Shown here piece by piece: positions 1-8,557 of a stretch of DNA of 64,000 bases. Position numbers and translations under genes: made by a program. Position 1 is the stretch's first letter. Each line of letters starts with the position of its first letter. Source of the DNA: Methylobacterium organophilum (GTDB lineage: Bacteria > Pseudomonadota > Alphaproteobacteria > Rhizobiales > Beijerinckiaceae); the NCBI RefSeq assembly GCF_022179465.1, contig NZ_BPQV01000010.1:168228-232227 (forward strand), given 5' to 3'. Under the pieces are notes generated by a model. It was not told the origin of the DNA. It saw only the letters and a list, made by a program, of their open reading frames with translations, and searched no databases.

Positions 1-140
1 CCCGGCGCCTCCGCCGCGCCGAATTCCTGCACATGCCAGGTCAGGCCCGCGGTCTCCACGCGGCGGCTCGCCGCCCGGTTCGGCCAGTCGGCGCCGTCCG
101 TCGCCCAGTCCAGGCGGTCGAAGTTCTTCTGTAGCGCCAT
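1..140 (-). CDS. bchO: BchO, magnesium-chelatase-associated alpha/beta hydrolase (N-terminal fragment)
   Basis: Only the first 46 codons lie in the window; the gene runs off the left edge. The N-terminus begins with ATG at 140 and contains DWPNRAASR followed by VETAGLTWHVQ, the opening characteristic of BchO, an alpha/beta-hydrolase-fold protein encoded with bchI and bchD in purple bacteria. Its biochemical role is not settled; it is thought to assist the Mg-chelatase step of bacteriochlorophyll synthesis. It is the last visible gene of the bchI-bchD-bchO run on this strand, 49 nt after the bchD stop. The catalytic triad would lie outside the window, so only family membership can be claimed. 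Confidence 0.85.
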   Translation of the reverse strand, partial: MALQKNFDRLDWATDGADWPNRAASRRVETAGLTWHVQEFGAAEAP

Positions 141-189
141 GGCATCTCGCTGGCCCGGCGCCTTCCCGGGGGAAGGCTCGCGGAGCCGG

Positions 190-1956
190 TCAGGAAGCGG
201 CCGCGCGCACGGCCGCGGTGAGGGCGCCGGAATCGGCGTTGGGCATGGGACAGTAGCGGGCGGCGGCGGTTTCCGCGAGGCGGCGGGCGCCGTCCGGCCG
301 CGCCCCCGTGTCGATGACGAGGAGCGGCAGGGCCTGCGCCCGCAGCCCGCGGGCCGCCGCGAGGGCGTCCTCCGAGGCCCGCGCCCGGCCGCCCTCCCCC
401 GAGCGTGCGACATTGGCGCGCCCGTCCGTGAGCAGGACGATCACCGGATGGCCGCCGGCCCGGCGCACCGCCAGCGCCAGGCTCGTGGCCGCATCGAGCC
501 CCGCGGCGAGCGGGGTGCCCCCGCCCCCCGGCAGGCCGGAGAGGCTGCGCTTCGCCCGCACCAGGGAGCGCGTCGGCGGCAGGACCACCTCCGCGCCGCG
601 GCCGCGGAAGGCGACCAGGGCGACGCGGTCGCGGCGGATATAGGCTTCGGCCAGCATCAGCTCGACCGCACCCTTGGCCTCCCCCAGCCGCTCCAGGGCC
701 GCGGAGCCGGAGGCGTCGACGCAGAAGATCGTCGTGGTCTCGCTCTTCTGGCGCAGGACGCGGATGCGCAGGTCGTCGGGCAGGACGACGATGCGCCGCG
801 TCTCCTCCGGTCCTTTCCGCAGGCGCTGCCAGGGCGCGGCGGCCCGCAGGGTGGCGATCAGGTCGAGGAGGGCGCGCCGTGGATCCCCCTTCCGGCTGCC
901 GACCGGCCGGCCGGAGCGGGGGGCGCTCGCCGCAGCGCCCATGCGGCCCGCCTTGGCGGAACGCAGGCGCGGCCCCTCCGCCAGGAGCTGCGCCAGGAGG
1001 TTCTTGGGGATCGCCGCCCGGGCCGCGTCGAGCACCGTCTCGGCGGCCTCGCCGACGGACTCGTCCGGGCCCGTGCCGGGATCGGCGGGGGGCGGAGGGG
1101 GCGCTTCCTCACCCGCATCGGCTTCGGAGCCTTCCGCCTCCGGCTCCGAAGCCGGCTCCGAAGCCAGACGCGTTGCCCTCGGAGCGAGGACGAGCCGCGC
1201 CGCCTCGGCGAGATCCGCCTCCACCGGCGCATCCCCCCCGACGAGCCGGACCACATGCAGGGCGAGCAGGGGCGCGCGCAGAGACGCGATGCCGAGGGCC
1301 AAAGCCGTCTCGCATAGGATCGCGGCCGCGTCGGCAGGCTTTTCCGCGACCGCGGGAGCAGGGGGGGAGGAGAGTGCGGACGGCCCCGCCCCGACTGATT
1401 CGGCGTGATCCCCGTCGCCTGTCGCCCCGGAGGGGCCGCCTGCCAGATCCGCGAGCCGGAGGCCGTCGAGATCGATGCGGAAGGCGAGCCGGTCGGCCAG
1501 GGCTTCGGCCACGCTCTCCTCCGCGCCGCCCTCGTCGAGGAGGATCAGGCCGATCCGGGCCGGGAGCCGGGCGCTCGAGCCCTCCCGTTCGAGGGCGACC
1601 GCACCGGTGTCGAGGGCGGCGGCCAGCCGGGCGACGGTGCCGGCGGCGAGGCGCTCGGCCATCGGCACCACGATGAGCCCGCCATCGGCCTCCGCGAGCA
1701 GCCCCGCCTGCGCCACCGGGTGGCCGGCGCGCAACGTCGCGGGGAGGTCGAGGCCGCCGATCAGGCGGTCGTCGGCGATTCCCGCCGGCATCCGCCGCCA
1801 TGGCGTTTCCGGCGGAAGCCGAGCCCGGAGGGCCGCGAGCCAGCGTTCCCGCACCGGGCCGGCTCCGGCCCGCACCACCACCCCGCCGAGCCCATGCGGA
1901 TCCGCCGCGACGAGGGCGGCCACGCGCAGGGCGTCGCTCCAGGCGGGGTCAGGCAT
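190..1956 (-). CDS. bchD: Magnesium chelatase subunit D (BchD)
   Basis: 588-aa AAA+/VWA subunit of Mg-chelatase, which with BchI and BchH inserts Mg2+ into protoporphyrin IX. The N-terminal half resembles the AAA+ module of BchI but has no intact Walker A motif, as usual for BchD. A proline-rich, acidic linker (a run of five prolines near residue 285) joins it to a C-terminal von Willebrand A integrin-like domain whose MIDAS motif DASGS is visible at about residues 411-415, followed by the LLTDGRAN segment. Length and order match the family. It sits 39 nt after bchI and 49 nt before bchO on the same strand, the standard bchIDO order. Confidence 0.96.
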   Translation of the reverse strand: MPDPAWSDALRVAALVAADPHGLGGVVVRAGAGPVRERWLAALRARLPPETPWRRMPAGIADDRLIGGLDLPATLRAGHPVAQAGLLAEADGGLIVVPMAERLAAGTVARLAAALDTGAVALEREGSSARLPARIGLILLDEGGAEESVAEALADRLAFRIDLDGLRLADLAGGPSGATGDGDHAESVGAGPSALSSPPAPAVAEKPADAAAILCETALALGIASLRAPLLALHVVRLVGGDAPVEADLAEAARLVLAPRATRLASEPASEPEAEGSEADAGEEAPPPPPADPGTGPDESVGEAAETVLDAARAAIPKNLLAQLLAEGPRLRSAKAGRMGAAASAPRSGRPVGSRKGDPRRALLDLIATLRAAAPWQRLRKGPEETRRIVVLPDDLRIRVLRQKSETTTIFCVDASGSAALERLGEAKGAVELMLAEAYIRRDRVALVAFRGRGAEVVLPPTRSLVRAKRSLSGLPGGGGTPLAAGLDAATSLALAVRRAGGHPVIVLLTDGRANVARSGEGGRARASEDALAAARGLRAQALPLLVIDTGARPDGARRLAETAAARYCPMPNADSGALTAAVRAAAS

Positions 1957-1995
1957 CCGCTCCCCCGGGCACGAAGGGGGGTTGAGCGGCCTTCC

Positions 1996-3027
1996 TCACG
2001 GCCCGAACACCTCGTCCACCGCCCGCGCCACCCGGGCGGTGGAGCCCGACTCGTCCAGCGGGTTGCGGCGCAGGCGGTGGCGCAGGGCGCTGGGGGCGAT
2101 GCGCTTCAGATGGGCGTCGGTGACCGTGTCGTCGCCGTCGAGGGCGGCGAGCGCCCGGGCCGTGCGCAGCAGGGTGAGTTCGCCGCGCAGGCCGTCCGTG
2201 CCGAGCGCCAGGCAGAGCCGGGCCGCCTGTTCCAGCACCGCATCGGGCACGCTCACCGCATCGAGGCGGGTGCGGGCGGCGACGAGGCGCTTGCGCAGGG
2301 CTTTCTCCGCCTTCGCATGGGCGGCGCAAAATCCCTCCGGATCGCGCTCGTAGGCGTCGCGGCGGCGCACCACCTCGATCCGGGTCGGGATGTCGGTGGG
2401 AGTCGTGACCTCGCAGGCGAGGCCGAAGCGGTCGAGGAGCTGCGGGCGCAACTCCCCCTCCTCCGGGTTGCCGGAGCCGACCAGCACGAAGCGGGCGGGA
2501 TGGCGCAGGGAGAGCCCCTCGCGCTCCACCGTGTTGACCCCGGAGGCGGCGACGTCGAGCAGCAGGTCGACGAGATGGTCCTCCAGCAGGTTGACCTCGT
2601 CGATATAGAGGAAGCCGCGATTGGCCCGGGCCAGCAGCCCCGGCTCGAAGGCTTTCTCGCCGAGGCTCAGGGCCCGCTCCAGGTCGAGGGCGCCGACGAC
2701 CCGGTCTTCGGTCGCGCCGAGCGGCAGGTCGACCACCGGCACCGGCACCTCCACCGCCTTCTTCGGGCGCGGATGCGTGGCGCAATGGGGGCAGGCCTGC
2801 GCCGGGCTCGCCGGATCGCAGGCATAGGGGCAGCCCAGCACCGCCTGCATCGGCGGCAGCAGGGCCGCCAGGGCCCGGATCGCCGTGGACTTGCCGGTGC
2901 CCCGGTCCCCGAACACCAGCACCCCGCCCACCGACGGATCCACCGCCGCGATCAGAAGGGCTTGGCGCATCTCGTCCTGGGCGACGATGGCGGTGAAGGG
3001 GAAGGTGGGCACGGGGATAGTGCTCAA
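1996..3027 (-). CDS. bchI: Magnesium chelatase ATPase subunit I (BchI)
   Basis: 343-aa AAA+ ATPase that powers Mg insertion into protoporphyrin IX with BchD and BchH. The Walker A motif GDRGTGKST is at residues 40-48 and the Walker B-like segment FLYIDEVNLL follows near residue 140; the sensor segment VGSGNPEEGELRPQLLDRFG is clear. No ATG lies at the expected N-terminus. The frame is open far upstream, but family homology begins at about FPFTAIVAQDEM. The best start is TTG at 3027 (giving MSTIPVPTFPF), with GTG at 3012 as alternative; GGTCGGAAAC upstream of the TTG is only a weak ribosome-binding site. A 185-nt gap with a palindromic repeat separates it from hemA, so it may have its own transcript. 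Confidence 0.95.
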   Translation of the reverse strand: MSTIPVPTFPFTAIVAQDEMRQALLIAAVDPSVGGVLVFGDRGTGKSTAIRALAALLPPMQAVLGCPYACDPASPAQACPHCATHPRPKKAVEVPVPVVDLPLGATEDRVVGALDLERALSLGEKAFEPGLLARANRGFLYIDEVNLLEDHLVDLLLDVAASGVNTVEREGLSLRHPARFVLVGSGNPEEGELRPQLLDRFGLACEVTTPTDIPTRIEVVRRRDAYERDPEGFCAAHAKAEKALRKRLVAARTRLDAVSVPDAVLEQAARLCLALGTDGLRGELTLLRTARALAALDGDDTVTDAHLKRIAPSALRHRLRRNPLDESGSTARVARAVDEVFGP

Positions 3028-3072
3028 AGCGACGTTTCCGACCGTCCTGACATGTCGGGAATGAACCGCAAA

Positions 3073-3205
3073 CCCCTCGCCCCTCCGCGGGAGAGGGTGG
3101 CCCCGTAGGGGGTTGCGTGAGGGGAGCGCCGCGTCCGGAGGGGGCTGAGCCGGCCCCTCTCCCGCCTGCTCCGCAGGCACCCTCCCCCGCGGAGGGGGGG
3201 AGGGT
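3073..3205. repeat. Imperfect palindromic intergenic repeat between hemA and bchI
   Basis: Two 17-nt arms, 3083-3099 (CTCCGCGGGAGAGGGTG) and 3178-3194 (CACCCTCCCCCGCGGAG), are inverted repeats matching at 16 of 17 positions and enclosing about 78 nt. The flanks continue as C/G-rich tracts. It lies just downstream of the hemA stop, so the long stem could act as a processing or attenuation structure between hemA and bchI, or be a REP/RIME-type dispersed element. Only one copy is visible in this window. Confidence 0.6.
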
Positions 3206-3212
3206 TCGGGGG

Positions 3213-4430
3213 CTATTCCGCCGCTTCCTGCCTGAGGCCGATCCGCCGCCAGATCGTGCTCAGCGCGTCCACCAGGTGGTCGATGTCCTCGTCGGAATGC
3301 AGCGGCGAGGGCGTGATGCGCAGGCGCTCGGTGCCGCGGGCGACCGTTGGGTAGTTGATCGGCTGGACGTAGATGCCGAACTCGTCGAGCAGGGTGTCGG
3401 AGATCGCCTTGCAGAGCACCGGGTCGCAGACCATCACCGGCACGATGTGGCTGCGGTTCGGCAGGGTCGGGATGCCGGCGGCGTCGAGGGCGGCGCGCAC
3501 GCGGGACACCCGGTCGCGGTGGCGGGCGCGCTCCGCCTCGCTCTCCTTGAGGTGGCGGATGCTGGCCGCCGCGCCGGCCGCCACCGCCGGGGGCAGCGAG
3601 GTGGTGAAGATGAAGCCGGAGGCGAAGCTGCGCACGAAGTCGCAGAGCTGGGCCGAACCGGTGATGTAGCCGCCCTGCACGCCGAAGGCCTTGCCGAGCG
3701 TGCCCTCGATCACGTCGAGGCGGTGGGCGAGGCCCATCCGCTCGGAGACGCCGCCGCCCCGGGCGCCGTAGAGGCCGACCGCGTGGACCTCGTCGAGATA
3801 GGTGAGCGCGCCGTGCTTCTCGGCCACGTCGCAGATCTCGTCGATCGGGGCGATGTCCCCGTCCATCGAGTAGACCGACTCGAAGGCGACCAGCTTGGCC
3901 CGGCCGGGCTCGATCAGGGCGAGCTTGCGGTCGAGGTCCTCGGGGTCGTTGTGGCGGAAGACGTGGCGCTCGGCGCGGCTGTACCGGATGCCCTCGATCA
4001 TCGAGGCATGGTTCTCCGCATCGGAGAACACGGCGCAATGCGGCAGGCGGGCGGCGAGCGTACCGAGCCCCGCCCAGTTCGAGACGTAGCCCGAGGTGAA
4101 GAGCAGCGCGGATTCCTTGCCGTGCAGGTCGGCGAGCTCCCGCTCCAGCAGCACGTGGTAGTGGTTGGTGCCGGAGATGTTGCGGGTGCCGCCGGCGCCG
4201 GCGCCGCAGCGCTCCAGGGCCTCGTGCATGGCGGCGAGCACCTTCGGATGCTGGCCCATGCCGAGATAGTCGTTGGAGCACCAGACCGTGACCTCGCGCA
4301 GGCCGCCGGGGCTGTGATGGGTCGCCTTGGGGAAGCCGCCGCGGTGGCGCTCGAGATCGGTGAAGACCCGGTAGCGCCCCTCGCGGTGGAGGCCGGCGAT
4401 CGCGTTACCGAAGAAGCCTTCATAGTCCAT
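3213..4430 (-). CDS. hemA: 5-aminolevulinate synthase (HemA)
   Basis: 405-aa PLP enzyme condensing glycine and succinyl-CoA to 5-aminolevulinate (Shemin pathway), the committed step for haem and bacteriochlorophyll. It begins MDYEGFF, as in alphaproteobacterial HemA. The glycine-rich SNDYLGM segment, the [12 protein letters not shown] segment with the PLP-binding Asp/His, and the PLP lysine in GTLGKAFG (Lys247) are present. The ribosome-binding site decides the start: GGGAGG lies 6 nt before ATG 4430, whereas the in-frame ATG at 4436 directly abuts it. Being the last gene of the puh-acsF-puhE run couples tetrapyrrole precursor supply to photosystem expression. This could be one of two ALAS genes in the genome. 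Confidence 0.97.
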   Translation of the reverse strand: MDYEGFFGNAIAGLHREGRYRVFTDLERHRGGFPKATHHSPGGLREVTVWCSNDYLGMGQHPKVLAAMHEALERCGAGAGGTRNISGTNHYHVLLERELADLHGKESALLFTSGYVSNWAGLGTLAARLPHCAVFSDAENHASMIEGIRYSRAERHVFRHNDPEDLDRKLALIEPGRAKLVAFESVYSMDGDIAPIDEICDVAEKHGALTYLDEVHAVGLYGARGGGVSERMGLAHRLDVIEGTLGKAFGVQGGYITGSAQLCDFVRSFASGFIFTTSLPPAVAAGAAASIRHLKESEAERARHRDRVSRVRAALDAAGIPTLPNRSHIVPVMVCDPVLCKAISDTLLDEFGIYVQPINYPTVARGTERLRITPSPLHSDEDIDHLVDALSTIWRRIGLRQEAAE

Positions 4431-4468
4431 GGCCATCCTCCCTTGGTCGTTTGTCCCGCTGGGTGCGC

Positions 4469-5278
4469 TCACTCGCGTGGGCGCCCCGCGGCGTCGTTGA
4501 TGTCGATCAAGCCCCTTGTCGGCTTGCCCGGCAGGCTCCAGCGCCAGAGCGCCACCGAAGGCAGGGGCAGCATCAGGAACCAGTGTTCCAGCACCGCGAG
4601 GGCGGTCAGGCTCGCGAGCAGGGTGAAGCCCACCTGCTCGTGGGGCAGCCTTCCCTCGCCGAGGGAAGCCCGCAGCATCAGCGCGGCGGCGATGGTGCCG
4701 AGGCTCACCGAGACCGGGAAGAGCAGATTCATTGGCTTCCGGGTGAGGAAGCAGGCGAGATAGGACAGGTGCGGCGGCAGCAGCTCGGTGTTGAGGTTGC
4801 GCACCCCCAGGAACAGGTTCAGCCGGGCCGAGGCGTTCATCAGCACCAGGGTCGCGTAGGTGCACAGGGCGAAGTGGTTCGGCTGGCCCCAGGTGAGGCA
4901 GAGGATCGCGAGCCCGCCGATCAGGATCGCGAATTCGTGCCAGAGGCTGGTGGCGAGCGCCGCGAGGAAGCGGTCGAGCCCCCGCAGGGACGGCGCGCAG
5001 GCGACGGGCTTCGGGCCGGAGAGGAAGCCCATATAGTAGCTCATCTCCTGCCAGCCCCAGACGAGGATCGCCGCGGTGAAGGCGGTGTAGACCCCCGTCT
5101 CGGAGGGGTCGCCGGCGCTCGCGCCGATCGCCCAGAGGGCGCCCGCGAGCACCAGCGTCGCCCCCGCCATGCTGTAGGCATGGGTGTGCCGGGGCCGGTG
5201 ATCCAGGAGCAGGATCACCCCGGTGGAGAACCACCAGAGCAACACCGCGTAGAGCGCCGGGGTGGCGTAGGCGCCCAT
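4469..5278 (-). CDS. puhE: PuhE, photosynthetic complex assembly membrane protein
   Basis: 269-aa polytopic membrane protein with about seven hydrophobic segments, for example [17 protein letters not shown] at the start. Conserved family features include [16 protein letters not shown] and [12 protein letters not shown]. PuhE is required for efficient assembly of the reaction centre/LH1 core and bacteriochlorophyll balance in purple bacteria; no enzymatic activity is established. It lies between acsF (1-nt gap upstream) and hemA (38-nt gap downstream), the conserved position of puhE in alphaproteobacterial clusters. Confidence 0.93.
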   Translation of the reverse strand: MGAYATPALYAVLLWWFSTGVILLLDHRPRHTHAYSMAGATLVLAGALWAIGASAGDPSETGVYTAFTAAILVWGWQEMSYYMGFLSGPKPVACAPSLRGLDRFLAALATSLWHEFAILIGGLAILCLTWGQPNHFALCTYATLVLMNASARLNLFLGVRNLNTELLPPHLSYLACFLTRKPMNLLFPVSVSLGTIAAALMLRASLGEGRLPHEQVGFTLLASLTALAVLEHWFLMLPLPSVALWRWSLPGKPTRGLIDINDAAGRPRE

Positions 5279-5279
5279 G

Positions 5280-6353
5280 CTACCAGACCGGTTGCAGGCG
5301 GATATCGGCGGGCATGGCGTTCTCCTTCACCGGCAGGGCGTAGAGCCGGGCGAAGGTGAAAGCCGCGCGCGTACCCTGCAGGGCAAGCTTCAGCGTGCCG
5401 GCCAGGCCGCCCTCCGCCCGCGCCGCCTCGATCCGGCGGGAGCAGTCGAGCAGCGTGTCGAGGCCCCGGCGGAATTTCGGGCTCTCGATGTCGAGGGTGA
5501 TCGGGAAGGTCTGCTTCGAGATCTCCGAGGTGATGCGGAAGACCTTGAAGTCGTAATCGGTCGGATCGACGCCCAGCGCCTTGTGGAAGGCCGGGCGGCA
5601 ATGGTCGCGCACATACATCGTCGCGAAGACCGCGAGCAGGAAGAACCGGATCCAGTAGCGGTTCACGCCCGCGGTGAGCTTGGGATTGGCCCGCATCAGC
5701 AGGGCGAAGGCCTCGCCGTGGCGGAACTCGTCGTTGCACCACTTCTCGAACCATTTGAAGATCGGGTGGATGCGCCGCTCGGGATGGCGCTCCAGCTCGC
5801 GGAAGATGGTGATGTAGCGAGCATAGCCGATCTTCTCGGAGAGATAGGTCGCGTAGAAGATGAATTTCGGCCGGAAGAAGGTGTATTTCTTGGTCTTGGT
5901 CAGGAAGCCGAGATCGACGCCGATGCCGAAATCCTTCAACGTGTCGTTGATGAACCCGGCATGCCGGGCCTCGTCCCGGCTCATGAAGCCGAACAGCTCC
6001 TTGATGTCCTTGTTCTTGGCGCGCTTGCGCATCTCCGCGTAGAGCACGCAGCCCGAGAACTCGGCGGTGATCGAGGAGACGAGGAAGTCGAGGAATTCCT
6101 TGCGCAGCTCCGGCTCGAGATTCGAGAGGTCGCAGTCGAATTCCTCGTTGCGGACGAAGTGGCGCTTGTTCGGGTCGGAGCGCAATTCCTCGATCAGGAT
6201 GTCCCATTCCCGGCGCACGGGCTCGACATCGGTGCGGTCGAGCTCGTCGAAATCGGTGGTGTAGAAGCGCGGCGAGAGGAAGGTCGTCTCCTGCGCAGCC
6301 TTGGTCGAGGCGTTGACGGGCGATTTCGGAATCGGATGGACATGCGCGTTCAC
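5280..6353 (-). CDS. acsF: AcsF, aerobic Mg-protoporphyrin IX monomethyl ester oxidative cyclase
   Basis: 357-aa non-haem diiron oxygenase subunit that forms the isocyclic ring E using O2. Ferritin-like diiron motifs are visible: EARHAG (ExxH) in the middle and [11 protein letters not shown] (ExxH) further on, with EFSGC and Glu-rich helices before them. Presence of acsF, and no bchE (radical-SAM anaerobic cyclase) in the window, fits an aerobic phototroph. The start is GTG at 6353, with GAGGAG 6 nt upstream; it overlaps the previous stop as GTGA. Some aerobic cyclases need an extra subunit (BciE), which is not recognised here. Confidence 0.96.
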   Translation of the reverse strand: MNAHVHPIPKSPVNASTKAAQETTFLSPRFYTTDFDELDRTDVEPVRREWDILIEELRSDPNKRHFVRNEEFDCDLSNLEPELRKEFLDFLVSSITAEFSGCVLYAEMRKRAKNKDIKELFGFMSRDEARHAGFINDTLKDFGIGVDLGFLTKTKKYTFFRPKFIFYATYLSEKIGYARYITIFRELERHPERRIHPIFKWFEKWCNDEFRHGEAFALLMRANPKLTAGVNRYWIRFFLLAVFATMYVRDHCRPAFHKALGVDPTDYDFKVFRITSEISKQTFPITLDIESPKFRRGLDTLLDCSRRIEAARAEGGLAGTLKLALQGTRAAFTFARLYALPVKENAMPADIRLQPVW

Positions 6354-6646
6354 AGCGTCCTCCTCTCGGAAAAGCTCACCTCGTAGAGCTCGGTCAGCTC
6401 CAGGTGGGCGATCAGCTTGGTCCAGGCGCGCTCCAGCGCCCCGGCGCGGGTCACGGTGGCGCGGCCGTGCAGGATCACGCGCTCGCCATAGGGGATGATC
6501 GCCGGGGCCTCGTGGACCTGCACGGCGTCGCCGGGCTCGATCTCGAAGCCGGCATCCAGGGTGACGTGGGCGTGCAGGCTCTCGGGGGTCTGCTCGATCT
6601 CGATGGTGCAGGGCACCTCGACCACGCGCTTTCGCAGGAAGTCCAT
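6350..6646 (-). CDS. Conserved small protein of unknown function in the puhC-acsF gap
   Basis: 98-aa soluble protein beginning [17 protein letters not shown] and ending VSFSERRTL. It has no signal peptide, membrane segment or Cys pair. Phrases such as [26 protein letters not shown] suggest a small beta-rich fold. It is translationally coupled on both sides: its ATG overlaps the puhC stop by 1 nt and its stop overlaps the acsF GTG by 4 nt, so it is certainly a real gene of the operon. I do not recognise a named family. Its position directly ahead of acsF makes a helper role for the cyclase or for core-complex assembly the simplest inference, unproven. Confidence 0.85.
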   Translation of the reverse strand: MDFLRKRVVEVPCTIEIEQTPESLHAHVTLDAGFEIEPGDAVQVHEAPAIIPYGERVILHGRATVTRAGALERAWTKLIAHLELTELYEVSFSERRTL

Positions 6647-7104
6647 CAGCGGGTCTCCGTGGAATCGGGGAGCAGGCGGGCGAAGGCGCGGGCATTGTCC
6701 GGCCCGAAGGCTTCGAGGGCGATGCTGCGCCCGGTGGCGGCGTCGGCCAGCGACAGGCGGCCGTCGTCGTAGCGGGTGAGGCGGAAGGGGGTGGCGCGGC
6801 CGAGCCCCTCGCGCTGGCGCGCCTGGGCGAGGCTGCGCAGGGTGCCGCGCACGAAGCCGTCTTCGCCGGGGCGGATCGTGGCCAGGAGCCGGGCGGTGGC
6901 CGCGTCCTTGAGCGCGATGGAACCGTCCGCCGCGTCCTCGGCCCGGAAATCCAGGCGGGCGAGCGGAGTCGCCTCGGGCAGCACCGTGCGGCCGATATCC
7001 TCGCGCCGGCCGAACCCGGCGGCGACCATGGTGAAGCCGAGGAGCCCGAGGATCCCCAAAGCCGCGAGCTTCGGAATCGGTCCCGTGTGCGTGCGATCGG
7101 GCAT
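6646..7104 (-). CDS. puhC: PuhC, photosynthetic complex assembly protein
   Basis: 152-aa protein with one N-terminal membrane anchor ([19 protein letters not shown], about residues 13-31) and a periplasmic or exposed C-terminal domain containing [19 protein letters not shown]-type sequence and [12 protein letters not shown]. This is the PuhC pattern. PuhC acts in reorganising the RC-LH1 core; it is not catalytic as far as known. It follows puhB by 12 nt and overlaps the next gene by 1 nt. Length is slightly short for the family but complete. Confidence 0.9.
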   Translation of the reverse strand: MPDRTHTGPIPKLAALGILGLLGFTMVAAGFGRREDIGRTVLPEATPLARLDFRAEDAADGSIALKDAATARLLATIRPGEDGFVRGTLRSLAQARQREGLGRATPFRLTRYDDGRLSLADAATGRSIALEAFGPDNARAFARLLPDSTETR

Positions 7105-7116
7105 GGCCGCCCTCCC

Positions 7117-7773
7117 CTATTCCGCCGGGACCAGCCGGCCGGGCAGGGCCGGCTCGGAAGGCTGCGCGACGATGACCGGGACGACACTCTCCGAAGCCCC
7201 GTGATGGGCCGCCAGCGCCTCGGCCAGGAGGCGGGCCACCCGCGCCGCCTCGGGCACCGAGCGCAGCATCGGCTCGGGCCGGGCCACGCGCCAGGGCCGG
7301 GCATGGGGCCAGAGATGCAGGTAGGCGATGCGCTGGCCGTCCTTCAGGCGCAGGGGCAGGTCGCCGCTGCCGTCGCGGAAGGCGTGCAGGCCCGCCGCCT
7401 CGATCTGCGCGAAGGGCAGGTTGAGGGTGATCGGCAAGGCGATGCCGACATGCAGCACCATGCGGCGGTTCGTGAGGGTGTAGACCGTCGTGCGGTGGAC
7501 GAGCCAGGCGAACAGGCCGAGCAGCGCCAGAGCCAGGAGGCCGGCGAGCAGCACCGGCGCCGCCGCGGCGAGGGCTTCGAGCCGGCTCGGCGCGGCGAGC
7601 GCGAAGGCGAGGGCCGCGGCCCCGAACCACAGGGCGACCAGGCGGGCGTGGAACACCCGCAGGAACACGCCGCGGGTGCCGGGCGCGCCCTGCCAGACGC
7701 GCCGCTCGCCCTCCGGCAGCGGACCGGGCAGCCCGCGCAGGGTGCCCTCGGGGAGGAAATCGGATTCGGTCAC
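7117..7773 (-). CDS. puhB: PuhB, reaction-centre assembly protein
   Basis: 218-aa PH-like-domain membrane protein needed for reaction-centre assembly. It begins with a soluble segment ([13 protein letters not shown]), followed by two hydrophobic helices (about residues 45-90) and the bPH2-like block [19 protein letters not shown] typical of PuhB. Its ATG overlaps the puhA stop (ATGA), showing translational coupling. The charged C-terminal tail is less conserved. Confidence 0.93.
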   Translation of the reverse strand: MTESDFLPEGTLRGLPGPLPEGERRVWQGAPGTRGVFLRVFHARLVALWFGAAALAFALAAPSRLEALAAAAPVLLAGLLALALLGLFAWLVHRTTVYTLTNRRMVLHVGIALPITLNLPFAQIEAAGLHAFRDGSGDLPLRLKDGQRIAYLHLWPHARPWRVARPEPMLRSVPEAARVARLLAEALAAHHGASESVVPVIVAQPSEPALPGRLVPAE

Positions 7774-8543
7774 AGGATCGGCTCCGCGCGGGCGGGCGTG
7801 GCGTAGAGCGTGCCGGCGCCGAAATAGGCCATGATCTTCTCCTCCTCGAGGAGCGTCACGGAATCCGGGTCCCTGGTGCCGGGGATGTCCGCGAATTGGC
7901 GTGCGAGCAGCGCCTTGGTCTTCACCGTGTCGTCCAGCGGGCCGGTCCGGCAGAAATTGACCGGCATCAGCACCCGGCGGCCGCCGGCGCCGAGCTCGAC
8001 CTCGTAGTAGCGCACGAAGGATTCGCCCCGGTCGACCCAGAGATCGACGACGGTGCCGGCGGGCTGGCGGTCGGCGCCGAACACCACCGAGCCGATCGGG
8101 TTCGGCCCGGCCTCGTGCACCACGAAATGCGTGGCGACCCGCAGGGGCACGATGCGGTTCTGCCCGTCCCAGGTCTGGTCGTGCTCGTCGTGGCGCGGCG
8201 CCCAGGAGCCCGGGCCGACCGGGGCCTGGAACGAGCGCTCCGTGCGCTCGTAGGGCGCCCCGGGCCAGGGCTCGACCTTCGCGCTCGGCACGCCGGTGGC
8301 GTAGTCGAAATTGGTGTTGGGCGCGTAGGTGGTGTGCCCGCTCGACAGCCGGAACGCCTTGGGTGTCGGGATCAGGATCGGGTTCGGGCTCTTCAGCCGG
8401 CCGGCGGCCTCGTTCTCGAGGGGATAGCCCTCCCGGCGGTCCTCCCGGCGGAGCCAGAAGACGAGGCCCGCGAAGAAGATCCAGAACGCGTAGAGCACGA
8501 CCTGCGCGACGTCGATGTAACCGGTGATCTCGCCTCTGGGCAT
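7770..8543 (-). CDS. puhA: Photosynthetic reaction centre H subunit (PuhA)
   Basis: 257-aa H subunit that caps the L/M reaction-centre core on the cytoplasmic side and shapes the proton path to QB. It has a short periplasmic N-terminus (MPRGEITGYIDVAQ), one transmembrane helix at about residues 12-32, then REDRREGYPLE and a PRC-barrel cytoplasmic domain with PVNFCRTG and the C-terminal EEEKIMAYFGAGTLYA signature. Start ATG 8543 is 14 nt after lhaA. L and M subunits (pufLM) are not in the window. Confidence 0.97.
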   Translation of the reverse strand: MPRGEITGYIDVAQVVLYAFWIFFAGLVFWLRREDRREGYPLENEAAGRLKSPNPILIPTPKAFRLSSGHTTYAPNTNFDYATGVPSAKVEPWPGAPYERTERSFQAPVGPGSWAPRHDEHDQTWDGQNRIVPLRVATHFVVHEAGPNPIGSVVFGADRQPAGTVVDLWVDRGESFVRYYEVELGAGGRRVLMPVNFCRTGPLDDTVKTKALLARQFADIPGTRDPDSVTLLEEEKIMAYFGAGTLYATPARAEPIL

Positions 8544-8557
8544 GGCGCGCCTCCCGA

